This document shows positions 1-11,609 of a stretch of DNA of 64,000 nucleotides, piece after piece. Positions within the stretch are counted from its first letter, which is position 1, and each line of letters starts with the position of its first letter. This DNA comes from Liolophura sinensis. Taxonomy: Eukaryota > Mollusca > Polyplacophora > Chitonida > Chitonidae. The notes under the pieces are model-generated. The model made no database searches. It was not told the DNA's origin and was given only the letters and a program-made list of their open reading frames with translations. The stretch lies in assembly GCF_032854445.1 (NCBI RefSeq), contig NC_088303.1, positions 22,761,501-22,825,500 on the forward strand, written 5' to 3'. The position numbers and the translations under genes were made by a program.

Positions 1-2789
1 GTCTGTATCATTTACGGACCACCACAGACGTAAAATTAGTTGATTTACAAGCCGTGTAATACTCAACGAAGGTATCACAAATTGTGTCAGACAGTAGCAT
101 AACGTCTCGGCCCAAACCGCAATTCAACTCCCCAGTAGACCCTAGGCATACTAAGACATGCTGTTCAAATTATACAAATACATTTTTTTCCTTGATTTTA
201 GAGTTTAGTTAGCAGTTTGTAAATAACAAATATCAGAGTCAGCAAAAGGTTCATTAGGGATGCCGAAAGTTGATGGGAATGAGAAAACGGCATCTCACCA
301 GACAGACAATGCTTAAAATTATCTGATAATTGCTTAACCTTATGATATAATTTTTTTTTCTCTAAGTTTATGAGAATTGAAAATTTGAATTTGTTCCTTT
401 GTCTTTTCTTGCATACACAGAATGACTTTTTCTGCTTTCTTTTATCAAATACAGTAAAATTATTGAAACCTCGTGTTGAAGCCGAGGTTTTTTTCATGAC
501 GTCCGCGATAGCTAGGTCATCACTGCTCTCATCTTAGAAGCCACCACCTAAAAACGGAAGCTTTACGTTCAGCGACAATGGTATGTCTAGATCAGCCTTG
601 GTGGTGCCTAGATTCACTTCAATTTATTTAAGAATTGAGCATGAATCTATGTTGTATAACAATCCTATTGTAATTTTGTAAATATTTACATGTAAAAGTG
701 TCAAAATCACCAGCACAACCCTCCGGAGGTTACGACCCGAACTAGCTAGCCGTGCATCTGCAAGCTACTTACTAAATTTAGATAAACTGTAAACTGTAAA
801 TGACATAGCAGGCTTATTCTATCAATAGTTCAAGCAGTGGAAGAAATATCCTTCCAGTAGGCCTATGTACAATTTCCGAGAAAGCTATTTATCACTTGGA
901 CCTTCTTTGCCGAAGTCCACAACTTTTATCTGCCATAGGCTACTGCTTTTGCTATAATTTGGACAATACCTTCGAAGTTAGAGAACTGGAGTAAACGTGA
1001 AGTCTCCTTGCTAGCGATAATGGAGCCGTACTGAAGCTCTGTCAAGACAAAGTTTCACTAACCTCTTAATGGGTTGAAAAAAATACTGAATGCCAGTTTA
1101 AGATACTTTGAATGGTAGTCTTTCAGTGAACTTAAACATTAGTCAGGTGCTGTCTTTCAGTTTAAGCTGTAATGCAATATTACACCGACAATATCAAGAA
1201 TAAGAGAACATTATCCGAACATCGTAAACAACAACAACGCCTTCAACTCATGAAGCTGTTCGTCTCAGCTACGCGTAAAAAAATGTGAATATCCCGTTAG
1301 AACTTTCAGTGAATCTCTTCCAGTGTTTCCAGAATAAAACAAGTCATATCGATGTCTCCAAGCATGACATGTTAGACATCGCCGTGGCCTTTTGTATACC
1401 ATGGTTAATGGCTGGTTGATGACAGCTATCCTTCGAGAGTCAGAGTCAATAGTGGGATCTGCACGCTTTGTGCCAAAAGACTAGTAACACCCAATCTCTG
1501 ATCGATTTATTTCGAAGACAAAACATATATCGCTAAGTTCAACCAATTATCTTTAGGAAATGCGATTGTCTTATAGATATTTTTTGAATGCCCACGTTTC
1601 GAGACGTTGAGAAGTTTCGCGAACGATTTTCTTAGACATCCTACCCAGAGTCCTCGTCTAGGATTAGACGGCACATGGTTTCTTGACAAACTCTTTATCT
1701 GTTATTGTATTCTAGACAAGAGGCCTTGTCCTAATATAAAAAAAGAAATGTCTGAGGTGACGGTGACATACCGGTATTATATAGTCTAACCTGAGAAGAA
1801 CATTTCTAAAGAGACACTCGTAACTATGCAACTGAGCTGAAAACTGAATCAACATTTGGAAACGACTGGTGTCTCGAAGGCAGGGGAAGAGGGGTTGGGA
1901 TAGATTCCGTCATCTCAATTGACTCGCAGATGATAGGCGTCCTCTGACGGTAAACTTTCCTTCCTTTTTCCAGATATCGAAGGCGTATTTTTACATTCAA
2001 TACTTACACAATGAGTCTCCCAAATCTCATCAAAATTTGTTTCATGTTCCAATATGAAAGATCATTTAAATTCTTACTGTACAAACACTACTGTATTTAT
2101 TTATTTCATTACAGAGATTTCATTCTTCACTAAATGTGATTTTGTTTCATAATATTGAAGTGTATTAAATAATTTTTTCACATCAAATATATTTTCTGTT
2201 TTGTTTTTTAATATTGCAACGTTTGGCTTGCCTTAGGCAAACCGCAAATAGTAAATATAATCCTGGGAAGTCAACAGCAATTGTTCGTAATTATGTCGAG
2301 GGTCGCCACACAAGAATTTAGGCACTACAACATGGGTCGGTGAAGGTATGTAGGCTACAGCTTCCGCAGTCAGTTAGACGCCTCACCAGGCTCAGTGGTA
2401 AAATATGACTTCACCTTATCCATCCCTGAGGCGTGTCGGCCATGCCTTCTTCCGAAACAATCCAAGGTATCTTCTGAAGCTCACATTTCCAAGTAGTGTA
2501 TTTGATGAACAAGAGAAATCATACCAGCCCCATGGTTTAATTCATATCCAGAACAAATTAAGAAACAAATATAAAAGGTCAGTGCTATGTAGGTGTATTT
2601 TGATCAATGCAGCTGGTCAAATGACAGGTTTACCAATGCGGTGCCCGTTAAAAAAAAGGGAAATCCAAAGGCTTATTGGCCACATCGCCATGGTCGTGTC
2701 CTTAGCCTAGTTGATCGTGGTAAACAACATGTTGCAAATTAAAGCGCGTTAATATCGGCACAACACAAGAAATTTGTATTCTAATCAAA

Positions 2790-2847
2790 GGAGGTGAGGT
2801 GATGAGGTGGGCTGAGGTGATGAGGTGGGGTGAGGTGATGAGGTGGG
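2790..2847. repeat. 18-bp tandem repeat, 3 copies
   Basis: Three consecutive copies of a purine-rich unit, GGTGAGGTGATGAGGTGG, are read directly, with one C for G change at the start of the middle copy. The G-richness lies on the + strand. No function is inferred. Confidence 0.85.
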
Positions 2848-3232
2848 AATTCGGCCCATAGCTGAGACGGAATGTTTGTCCGGCTGAACGTATTCGACAT
2901 CAGCTGTCTATCATCCGTTGATCGCAAACTGAAAACTGGGTCATCAAACAAACAGGTGATTACATGTAGGTACATGCATTTTGTGGAGAATTATCTTAGA
3001 ACAAACAACAAAGTCATAGTTTTTAATCAGGAATGTAGTTGTGCCCTCAAAATATCTTTGCACAAAGGTAGAGAAGTGTACAGATACTTATTCTGTGCAA
3101 TTGTATTCTTGGGCATATTTTTCTTCATCACTATATCAGGATGTAAAAGTGTCCAAATCTGCATAAAATAGACAAAAATGCAGACTGGAGCATTTTCAAT
3201 TCGCTGTACCATGTATAACGATAGCAATATTG

Positions 3233-3334
3233 ACACTCTATTACAACCACATTATACAGTCAATATCTTGTATGTTTTAACATACACTCTATTACAAACA
3301 CATATACAGTCATATCTTGTATGTTTTAAACATA
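3233..3334. repeat. Tandem duplication of about 50 bp
   Basis: Two adjacent copies begin with ACACTCTATTACAA and end with TCTTGTATGTTTTAA. They differ by a few small indels, which indicates an older local duplication. Confidence 0.8.
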
Positions 3335-3529
3335 AAAAATATTTTGGGCCGATCTGATGCATCAGCTATAAGCTAACTCCCCGCTTTGACGCCCCACTTC
3401 CTTTTCACCCAAAAATTTCCCACCACCAGAAGGCAATGTCCAATCCAATACATACACCAGGTACTAAAGTCCTATGTTCCAGTCCGGTCAGAAAGCATAG
3501 CGGGGAGGACTTGGTAGTTGTAACTACGG

Positions 3530-3753
3530 AGTCTGGAATAGTGGCCCATGTGGTGAGCACGGCAGTGCGGTGAAATGACCCAGGAGATTCAGCAATGCGT
3601 TCGCTGTGAATTCAGGTCCAGCAGAAGCTAGTTTCCTCTCCGGCCGTACGTAGGAAAGTTTTCCAGCAACCTGCAGATGGTCGTGGGTTTTCCCCGGGCT
3701 CTGGCCGCTTTCTCGAGTATGGCGTAAAATACCAATCCAAAAACTGAATAAAT
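3530..3753 (+). repeat. SINE family A copy, internally deleted
   Basis: This is a degenerate copy of the tRNA-derived SINE that recurs through the window (called family A here). Readable parts are the tRNA-like head (AATGACCCAGGAG, then GAATTCAGGTCC at the B-box position), the middle (GCAACCTGCAGATGGTCGTG) and the end of the tail (GGCGTAAAATACCAATC). About 45 bp between the CCCGGGCTCTG block and the tail are missing compared with the full copies at 22.4 and 38.4 kb. Several short open frames here are only by-products of the repeat. Confidence 0.85.
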
Positions 3754-6397
3754 CCCGGGAATGGGATGTGTGCCTGAACGGATCGCGCAGTGACATTTGC
3801 TTTGATTCCTTAAGGACATTAATTGATTCATAAGGATACTAGAGTCGGTTTATGGTGATGATCCTCGATAATATTTGAACCAAGACTTCCAAAAAACAAT
3901 CGTGTCTCACGTAGAATAGATCTGGAACAGTTGAAGTTCTCAGTAGATGAGAACACCACAGATGCAATGAACTTTATTTAGTCGTTATGGAACATGTAGC
4001 AACGTAAAATCTATCCATACACAGTTCCATATTCTGCAAAAGTCTCTGATGGAATCAACCTACACACATATTGCACATGTATGCGCAGCATTAAAAAATT
4101 AAGCTCTGCAAGCAACAGATACCATTGCACGGGGACAAGATCAACCACGTGCACTATCGTTCTTCAATGAGTCAAACCCGATTTAACAAGCTACCATCTT
4201 ATCTATTCACAAAGAATCTGTCGATGTCTTTAATCCTGTAAAACTAGTTAGAGCCTCTAAATGCGGCCATGCAGACAGATAGGATTTGAAAACTTCTCCC
4301 TAAAAGATTTGACACACGCTCAGCTTGATCCGTACACTGGTATCGATGGTTATATTTAAATTTAATTCACTTTCTGCGGATCAATTCAGAATTCACCATC
4401 ACTCGTTGGATAGAATAGGCAGACAACCCGTTTATGGCAGTGTTGAGACGCAGAGCTTCCGGTACCGATGTGGGCCTCGTTTGAGTCCTTAGGATAGTCA
4501 TGTCACGCAACCCCAACCCCTCACGGTGACTGTACGGAAAGTCCAAAGTTACAAAACTTAGTTGCGGTGTTAGCAAGTTCCCAACGAAAAGAAGACTATA
4601 GACTATATTTGCACGTTTCACGACTAACCAATCCTTCCAACTTCAGCTGGTTAGGCTACATATGAACCTAGTTACAGTGTATTAATATTAGAAGCAGTAT
4701 CTTTCCATTATATGTGAAAGTATGGAGAGATGTTTCTCTGAAGAAAGTCATATGTCAAGAATCTTTTCTTCTACTGACCGTGCTCACGTAATAAACGACA
4801 AGAGTGGCTTTTAGTATCGGCTCATATTGGCCAATTACCATTGATCGATGATTCCCTGTGAACCATGACCGTTCATTCACTTCTCTCTCCCTATGTTGTA
4901 AACTTGTAAAACATCAAACCACTTTAAAATATCGATTAGAGCTAATGGCGCCAAAGATTGTGTAACAACAAACTCACGTGCAGTACACAAAGAGTCCAAA
5001 CCTCACGTCGACGTATTGAACATGCTACACATTATAGCATGTAGAGACAAATACAAAATGTAAGCTGAACATGATAAGTGCTAAATGATAAACCTTTTGG
5101 TTAAAGAAAAGTAGTCGCGACATTTAGAAGAGAGCCTCAGAGATGCGATACGGTGTTGTAAAGCCTTAAACTTCCGGTGAGAATCACAGCAGGTTCGTTT
5201 AATTAATCCGTGTATTGTCCTTCAAACAGAATTATTGATAGCATTAAACAGAAACATTCCGTATAATTACCTGCAAGCGTTAAATAAGCGTTTAAACCAC
5301 ATTTGAAATTCTGACATTCAAAACAGAATGTGCATCCTTGCGCATGGATTTGAATTGAATATCGTCGTGGACACACCAGATTTGGTTACGATGTTTCGAT
5401 GTGAATTGATTGCAACCCACATATGTAGATGGTTTCAGAAATTTGATTCAGTTCGGTTCGATTATATTATGACTGCGCATGCGTACAAGACGCGACACGG
5501 TTTCCCAAAGCTCCAACGGAAGTGTGACATATCCTGTCATTAGGAAGGAATTTTAATTCAACAGAATCCACTGTGTCCACGTCGATGCACACTGGCAGAC
5601 TGTGTGACAACGTTATTATATTCCGGCTGAATGCGAATAGATTCGAATGCATTTGGATTACAAAAAACGTATCTAGTTTGTCAACGGCATAATTAGTAAA
5701 ACCAGTGCATATTACCTTGTTGGGAACAGAGCTTTACGTTCTTCGACAACTTCTTGGCTATCACACATCTATAAGATATTCACAATACTATATACATTAT
5801 ACGTCCTCGTATCTTCCAATTCCTTGAAACAATGGCCATTCAAGCCACAAAATGTCCATAGGACTATATGTACTTACCGGCACTGTAGACATAACACAAG
5901 GATTCAGAAGTTACATCGATTTTGTGGCAGTTTGAATACTGAATTAGATTTTACAAAACATCAACAAAATGTGTCTTAATCATTATGCATGTACCAATTA
6001 ACTTGAGATATTCCTGTTCGGTACGTCTTTAAGGAGAAAACACTGCGTATTTAAGCAATGCCTGTATAGGTACGTGTACCTGAACAGACAAAAGAGCTGT
6101 TTTCACAGGTGGTTTGCTAAAAAGCGGCGAGTGCAAATCGATTGTTTCCTTCCATCTTATATTCTAGTGATGGTATTTTTCTTTATTACAGGAACTTTTG
6201 AACTTGAAAGCAGTAACAGAAAGCCTTTAGTTCACTTACTAAGTATTTTGCCTAACGTGGATAAATAAGTTCCTTAACTTTGTTCAATAATTATCAATTT
6301 TCTCTGTCTACTGGTGTCGTTGAGAGACAGAGATTGTATATGTTGTTTCAAAAGCTGACAGCGTTTCTGCGTCTGTCACATACTTTGTATGGTCATC
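3754..6397. other. Gene-free stretch
   Basis: No supported gene, RNA gene or recognisable element. The longest open frames (up to about 84 codons) do not resemble any protein family and lie in low-GC, non-repetitive sequence. Confidence 0.6.
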
Positions 6398-6495
6398 GCT
6401 TCCTTCACTGATTTGCTTTTGATGGGCGCTTCCTTCACTGATTTGCTTTTGATAGACGCTTCCTTCACTGATTTGCTTTCGATGGGCGCTTCCTT
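6398..6495. repeat. 30-bp tandem repeat, about 3.3 copies
   Basis: The unit starts GCTTCCTTCACTGATTTGCT and ends TTTGATGGGC. Three full copies and the beginning of a fourth are seen. Because 30 is a multiple of three, the minus strand stays open as ten-residue repeats (KQISEGSAHQ-like), which explains the 92-codon open frame there. I see no evidence that it is translated. Confidence 0.9.
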
Positions 6496-6904
6496 GAACT
6501 AAGGAAACCATGACACTTACTTTGTTTAACCTGTACCATTTCGTGACTTTCTTCTTCGTGGGGTATACACAGGGTAAGTAACACAATATTTAGGAGTGCT
6601 TACCACAGATACTTACTGTGGTTGTGTACTTAACAAAAGTGTAACAAATATTTTACATTGTGTTAATTACAGAAAATTAATGAAAGATTTTTTCACGACC
6701 TAAAAGAGCCATTGATCTTTTCATATAATGTCCGTCAACAAATCCTATAGAGGTAAAATTGTGGAATATTTGAATATCTTCTGCGGACTCACAGAAACGT
6801 TTTAACTAAAATATATGAATACATACTTATATGGACATTGCATATCAGTTTGTCAGTGATCTCCCACCACCAATTTATTTTTCTATGTGTAGGCCCTGTA
6901 TTGT

Positions 6905-7111
6905 ATTTACTTATTTGATTTGTGTTTTACGCCAAACTCAAGAATATTTCACTTATACGACGGCGGCCAGCATTATGGTGGGAGGAAACCGGGCAGAGCT
7001 CTGTGGAAACCCACGACCACCCGCAGGTTGCAGCCAGACCTTCCCACGTTCGACCTGGCGGGAAGACAACATGAGCTGGACTTGAACCGACAGTGACCAC
7101 TTTCGGGAGAG
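6905..7111 (-). repeat. SINE family A copy
   Basis: Family A SINE in minus orientation. On the + strand one reads the tail first (GTGTTTTACGCCAAACTCAA, then TATTTCACTTATACGACGGC), then the middle (CCAGCATTATGGTGGGAGG), then the B-box side of the tRNA-like head (AGCTGGACTTGAAC). The head beyond the B box is replaced by the tail of a second SINE that follows directly, so this copy is either 5'-truncated or was interrupted by the neighbour. Confidence 0.9.
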
Positions 7112-7390
7112 TATCCTAGGCGTGTGTACATTTACTATGTCTTCTTACGGCAATGCCGCCGAAGTGCTGCCGCCACTGAAGCATCATGCCGAAGACACCT
7201 GACATGACACCCCACCCAATCACATCATACTGACACCGGGCCAGCCAGTCCCGTTTCCTTGGTCTAACCTTGCAGTTCTGAACACTGTAAAGAGAGGCAG
7301 CAAAATGTACCATTTATAAAGTCTTTGGTCTGACTCGACCCGGATTTGAACCTAAGTCTCCCGGCTTCGATGCGGATCCTCTTTTCCTCT
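7112..7390 (-). repeat. SINE family B (subtype 1) copy
   Basis: A second tRNA-related SINE (family B here). Read on the minus strand it has a tRNA-like head with a clear B box (GGTTCAAATCC near 7349), then GGTGTCAGTATGATGTGATT and GGGTGGGGTGTCATG, then CTTCGGCATGATGCTTCAGT, the core shared by all family B copies in this window. The region after the core (AGAAGACATAGTAAATG) matches the copy at 13.9-14.1 kb. It abuts the family A copy on its 3' side. Confidence 0.8.
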
Positions 7391-7598
7391 GTCAAAAGAA
7401 TTATAGGTATTGACAATTTATGTATTGACAAAATACGTTGAAAAATTGTTATCTTTTATTTCACCCGCCCTGAAACAATGAAACCTAATATTAAAAAATT
7501 TAATTTAATTATTAATTTGTGCGCAGCCACCTTTCTAACACCATACTAATCAAACAACAATATGTAAATAAGCATATCTGTTTGCCTTCCTGTTTTAG

Positions 7599-7832
7599 GG
7601 AGAAAAAATTTAGCTCTTAGGAAACCTGCCTATCAAAGCAGTACGACGGAATACTCGTTTGGAGGTAGGACACACTTGGGCGTGGCTGACTACGCTGTGG
7701 ACGGGAATCTAGAGGTGGAAGAAATAGGATCCACGTGTATCCGTGCAGGCTGGGATCTTAACCCCTGGTGGGCGGTGGATCTGCAAGATATCTACAGGAT
7801 AGACGAAGTGGCCATTGTTACCCGAAATTGGG
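7599..7832 (+). CDS. F-type lectin-fold protein, exon encoding first half of the FTP domain
   Basis: This exon encodes 77 residues that begin KNLALRKPAYQSST and contain YAVDGN and NPWWAVDL, the diagnostic opening of the fucolectin / F5-8 type C-like (FTP) fold used by F-type lectins, usually secreted carbohydrate-binding defence proteins. Acceptor TGTTTTAG and donor GGTAAGG are both clear, and both junctions are phase 1, as expected for a shuffled extracellular module. The exon reads directly into the next FTP exon. The usual CxHT sugar-site element is CIRA here and the CC pair expected after it is missing, so classical fucose binding is doubtful. The 5' exon(s), including any signal peptide, were not found in the 7.6 kb upstream. 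Confidence 0.88.
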
Positions 7833-7920
7833 GTAAGGCCCTATTCCAGAAGTCTTTTGTAAAATATTATTATCTCCTGTTGAATAATTAACAAAATAAT
7901 ATGCATGAATTTTTTTGTAG

Positions 7921-8157
7921 GCTTTATAATGACGAATTTCTCTGTCGAGTTATCGGCCTTCACTGATGGGACCCCGAATGGCTTCATAAATCCAGTCACT
8001 TGTTTCTACGAGAGCGGCTGGGTACCACAGGGTGTTACCCGGGTGTATCCGTGTTCTACCAGCACTATGGCAAGATTCGTCAAGGTCACGCGCTGGGATT
8101 GGGCAGCCGACAGGGTCATGGCCTTCTGCCAAGTCATGGTATACGGCAGTGACACGG
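7921..8157 (+). CDS. F-type lectin-fold protein, exon encoding second half of the FTP domain
   Basis: This exon encodes 78 residues following TTTTTTTGTAG and ending at a GGTATTA donor, again in phase 1. The peptide contains NFSVELSAFTDG, PVTCFYESG, VYPCST, MARFVKVTRWDW and AFCQVMVYG, corresponding to the second half of an FTP domain. The closing strand of the jelly roll, with its late Cys (AFCQVMVYG), is intact. Two of the family's usual disulfides look preserved (PVTC with YPC; the exon-1 CIRA Cys with FCQV), while the adjacent-cysteine pair is lost. Only 88 bp of intron separate this exon from the previous one. F5/8 type C is the alternative label; the FTP assignment rests on NPWW and on the CQVMVYG ending. 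Confidence 0.88.
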
Positions 8158-9152
8158 GTATTATATTTTTACTTGTTTATTGTCAATTTATTAACACGAT
8201 TGTTTCCATTTTGCACAGAACTTAAGAACAAGCCTACATGTAAACCATTTTTTTCCCGTTAAACTGCTCGTGCCGCACTTGGCCAACTGCACAAGACGAC
8301 TTCCTTACTTAAAGCCTGAATAAGAAATCATTATTTATCTGATCGTTGTGTAACGTTAAACCCAAAGGTTTTCCACGCATGGTGGTCAAATTCTTGGCTG
8401 GTGAAAAGCGGAGTGCCCCAGGTACAGCACCTTACAAACGAGCTTTCCCATGTGGTCTTGAACGAATGTTAGACTGCAAAAGCGGCATCAACAGCGTCGT
8501 ACAAGCGGCTTGTTCTCACCAAGCTCCTGTGAACAATGAGAGCGGGGAAATTCCGGGAAAAGTCCGGGACTAAATCCTAAACCTCGGCCCTCCTAGCGAT
8601 TAAATGAAGGAATGAGCGGTTACGAAAATTTTGTTTTAACGATCGAGAAACAAAGGTCTTAACTATTTGGGCACTACTCTCAATTCTATGCAGTGAAAGT
8701 CAGCCTTAATTCTATGCAGTGAAAGTCAGCCTTAATTCTGGGCAGTGCAAGTCAGCCTTAATTCTATGCAGTGAAAGTCAGCCTTAATTCTGTGCAGTGA
8801 AAGTCAGCCTTATTTCTATGCAGTGAAAGTCAGCGGTAAACTCAGTTTTAGCTACGCATTTCAAGAAATATATGTGGTATTTTTTCAGAACGATATTCTA
8901 TGCAGTGAAAGTCAGCCTTAATTATATGCAGTGAAAGTCAGCCTTAATTCTATGCAGTGAAAGTCTGCCTTAATTCTATGCAGTGAAAGTCTGCCTTAAT
9001 TCTGGGCAGTGCAAGCCAGCCTTAATTCTATGCAGTGAAAGTCAGCCTTAATTCTGGGCAGTGAAAGTCAGCCTTATTTCTATGCAGTGAAAGTCAGCTG
9101 TAAACTCAGTTTTAACTAGGCATTTCACGAAATATATGTGGTATTTTTTCAG
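8158..9152 (+). other. Intron of the lectin-fold gene, dominated by a minisatellite
   Basis: This 995-bp intron separates the FTP exon from the PAN-like exon. The first half is unique sequence; the second half is the 26-bp minisatellite listed separately. It contains two near-identical acceptor regions ending in TATTTTTTCAG: the true one at 9142-9152 and a copy at 8878-8888. Confidence 0.85.
8681..9097 (+). repeat. 26-bp minisatellite in two blocks split by a copied splice acceptor
   Basis: The unit runs ATTCTATGCAGTGAAAGTCA then GCCTTA. About six copies lie at 8682-8834 and about eight at 8895-9097. Between the blocks is a 59-bp segment (8836-8894) that is almost identical to 9100-9158, the segment containing the real acceptor and the first bases of the next exon. 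The offset is 264 bp. The repeat unit itself resembles the start of that exon (ATTTCTCAGTGAAGAGAGTA), so the array probably grew from it. Confidence 0.9.
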
Positions 9153-9379
9153 AACGAGATTTCTCAGTGAAGAGAGTATCACCAGCGGTGTCTCAAAGGG
9201 AACTCCTGGAAGTCGTTCGGACCCCGAGTCTGCTAGCTTGTGTAGTCTACTGTCGGCTCTCACCTATTTGTACATCCTTCTATTTTGACAAATATCACGG
9301 TTGTGAACTACTCGTCGAGGGAAGAGGAACGGCTGCCATTAATATTTCTGAAGGGACAAGATATAAGTTTGATGTGTAG
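9153..9379 (+). CDS. F-type lectin-fold protein, terminal exon with PAN/apple-like module
   Basis: The terminal exon joins in phase (one base from the FTP exon plus AA gives Glu) and encodes 74 further residues before TAG. The peptide starts RDFSVKRVSPAVS and has the spacing of a short PAN/apple module: ACVVYC, then ICTSFYFD, then HGCELLVEG, which is the family pattern of a Cys pair in a helix followed by C-x-S-F-x-Y/F and a C-x-L strand. PAN modules mediate protein or glycan contacts in secreted proteins, and an FTP fold followed by PAN would fit a secreted recognition protein. I saw no AATAAA in the next 200 bp. The PAN call is weaker than the FTP call because the module is short. Confidence 0.78.
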
Positions 9380-9664
9380 GGTGAACCCTTCAAATGCTCT
9401 TGCGTGCACCTAACAGTTGTTTACATTTCGACCCGTGTATTATTTATTTCCATACCAACACATTTAGAGATTTTCCATTTAGACTAAACCTGCAATTTTG
9501 TTAATTCCGATAATGCACACATGTTTTAGCCAGTTCAAATATATATGGCGCGTTTAAGTTGTTTTGAATTTGTTTTTATATGATGTGTAAGGTGTACAGA
9601 TTTACTCTGTGCTTCCCATCGGGATTTGAACACGGATATCCCCATCCAAAATGTAGCACTCTAA

Positions 9665-9793
9665 GGTTTAGCAGCAACCTGCTGATGGCCATGGGCTTTC
9701 CCCTGGCTGTGCCCGGTTTCTTCCCACCATAATGCTGGTCACGGTCGTATAAGTGAAATATTCTTGACTACAGCGTAAAGGACCAATGTGAAA
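9665..9793 (+). repeat. SINE family A copy, 5'-truncated
   Basis: Readable blocks are AGCAACCTGCTGATGGCCAT, CCCACCATAATGCTGGTCAC and GGTCGTATAAGTGAAATATT, followed by a tail ending AAAGGACCAAT. The tRNA-like head is absent. About 50 bp upstream sits an isolated GGGATTTGAACAC, which could be the B box of an unrelated SINE on the other strand. Confidence 0.85.
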
Positions 9794-10337
9794 ATGTGTC
9801 ACTATGAACGAAGTAAATACCAGTTTAAAGAACTTAAATGTCGCTACCATTAGGAAAGACAAACCACTGTTGAAAAATGAAACAGTGTTGCACTGTATCT
9901 GCAGTAAGACTGAGTGAATACCAAATGTTTGCACTGTATCGAGCAGGTGAAAAGGAGACAAATTACTCAGAAGGAAAGCCTATCATTTCCCTTAAGAAAC
10001 GATTTTGAAGAGAATTTTTCAACATGATTTGGAACCATGCAGCATCCCCTCAACAGAACACAAAGGACCTGATATGGTACGGCGGGGAATCAGTCCCAGT
10101 GCAAGAAACTGTTCACCTCAAGAAGCGAAACTGACTATAGCTGTGAGGGACAGCTGCTGATATTCTCGTAAGGCCACTTATTTTATTCAGTTCTGTTTTA
10201 CTCTTCTTTTACTGTTATATGGCAAGCGTTAGACAAACAAAGCTCCAAACATGCACTGAGGCGACGTATAAGTCATTAAATGGAAAATTGGTATCAGTCA
10301 TTAAATGGAAAATTGGTAGCCTACTGCAGTCAAAATG

Positions 10338-10339
<2 letters not shown>

Positions 10340-10422
<83 letters not shown>
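10340..10422. repeat. (TA)n microsatellite
   Basis: About 41 uninterrupted TA dinucleotides, followed by a short TTATATAT extension. It creates an artificial open frame of alternating Ile-Tyr codons that is not a gene. Long alternating TA tracts can form cruciforms and are often unstable. Confidence 0.97.
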
Positions 10423-10430
<8 letters not shown>

Positions 10431-11101
10431 GCAACTTGTTGTCCACAGTGACGTCTTTAATTCACTGCACTATGACGGATGCCTGAGAGACTATGACAGA
10501 AATACGGATTTTAAGCTTGTCAAAATATGACAAAACTAATGACATTTTTAAAATTTATACTTTACATATGAAGACAAAAGTTACCCAAAACCAAACTTTG
10601 TGATCACTTAAAAAGGCACACATGAAGATTCAGTAAAGATCTTCATATTGTAAAACAACAGTGCTTCATTTGCACGACAAATTTTTGATCAAGAGTGCAT
10701 TTTTGGCGGCTTATTACTAAGCAAGCATCTCTTTTTATGGTAATATAACTTTTATGGGTAGCTTACTTCGATCAAGTTTTGTACTTCTGATTTGGAAATT
10801 TACAGAACTGTAAGATTGTTGAAATTTACACTTTCTTATTGTACCTCTCTTCGGCCAATTCTCCCCCTTACCGTACCAGGTCCTTTCTCGACACGGTCTA
10901 CAGTGATGCCATCGGCCCTATTCTACTCCTTCAACCTACCCCTGGGTAGATGAGGCTTACATCAGCAAACCTGGCGTATGTACACCATAGTATAAGTTAT
11001 TCCATCGTTATCCTTACTATCGTCTTATTCAAAGAATAACTTTACATCACTTTCTGCATATAAACTACGGTGTAACGGAGAAGTTACACCTGCAATACCG
11101 G

Positions 11102-11198
11102 TATTTATTTATTTATTTGATTGATTGATGTTTTACGCCGAACTCAAGAATTTTTCACTTATAAAACGCCGGTAAGCATTATGGTGGGATGAAAGCGG
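11102..11198 (-). repeat. SINE family A, 3' fragment
   Basis: Only the tail and the beginning of the middle remain: a TATTTATTTATTTATT run, GATGTTTTACGCCGAACTCA, and AAGCATTATGGTGGGATG. The 5' two thirds of the element are absent. Confidence 0.85.
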
Positions 11199-11609
11199 AT
11201 TTCGAGTGTTCAGCATCCTAAATCAAATAAAAATATTCTGCAGGTAACAAAAATGAAATGTGAAATACGTACACCCTTTCGGGACCCGCCACCAACTAAA
11301 CAAATCATCAGCTGCGTCACTATCCTGACAGATTCTACATTTTAAATTGTCAGAACAAGTCTTTATCCAGGATTGCGATGTTAGCCTGTCTTTACTTTCT
11401 AAATAAAATTTTATACGACTAAATTAAGTGCTGTTTCATATTCAATCAAAAGGAAATCGACATTAATATAATTTTCTTCAGTATAGTCTAAAATATGAAA
11501 AGTATAGGCTAATATTACTTTTAATGAAATGATTTTACAAGAAATTTATTCTAGGCACTCGTTTAATCAAATTTTAAATTTATTTTCATCAGGCACATTG
11601 AATGGTCTG

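Larger units (their letters stand above)
1..3529. other. Gene-free stretch at the left edge
   Basis: I find no supported gene here. The open frames are all about 100 codons or shorter, show no domain I recognise, and are not flanked by convincing splice sites in a compatible phase. The DNA is AT-rich and mostly unique, apart from the short tandem repeats listed near 2.8 and 3.25 kb. Confidence 0.6.

Noticed and set aside
8681-9097. CRISPR-like array
   Set aside because: Units of 26 bp are contiguous with no unique spacers, in an intron of an animal gene; it is a minisatellite. The same applies to the arrays at 28.6, 33.3, 38.9 and 57 kb.
10280-10486. Open frame of alternating Ile-Tyr
   Set aside because: A translation of the (TA)n microsatellite.
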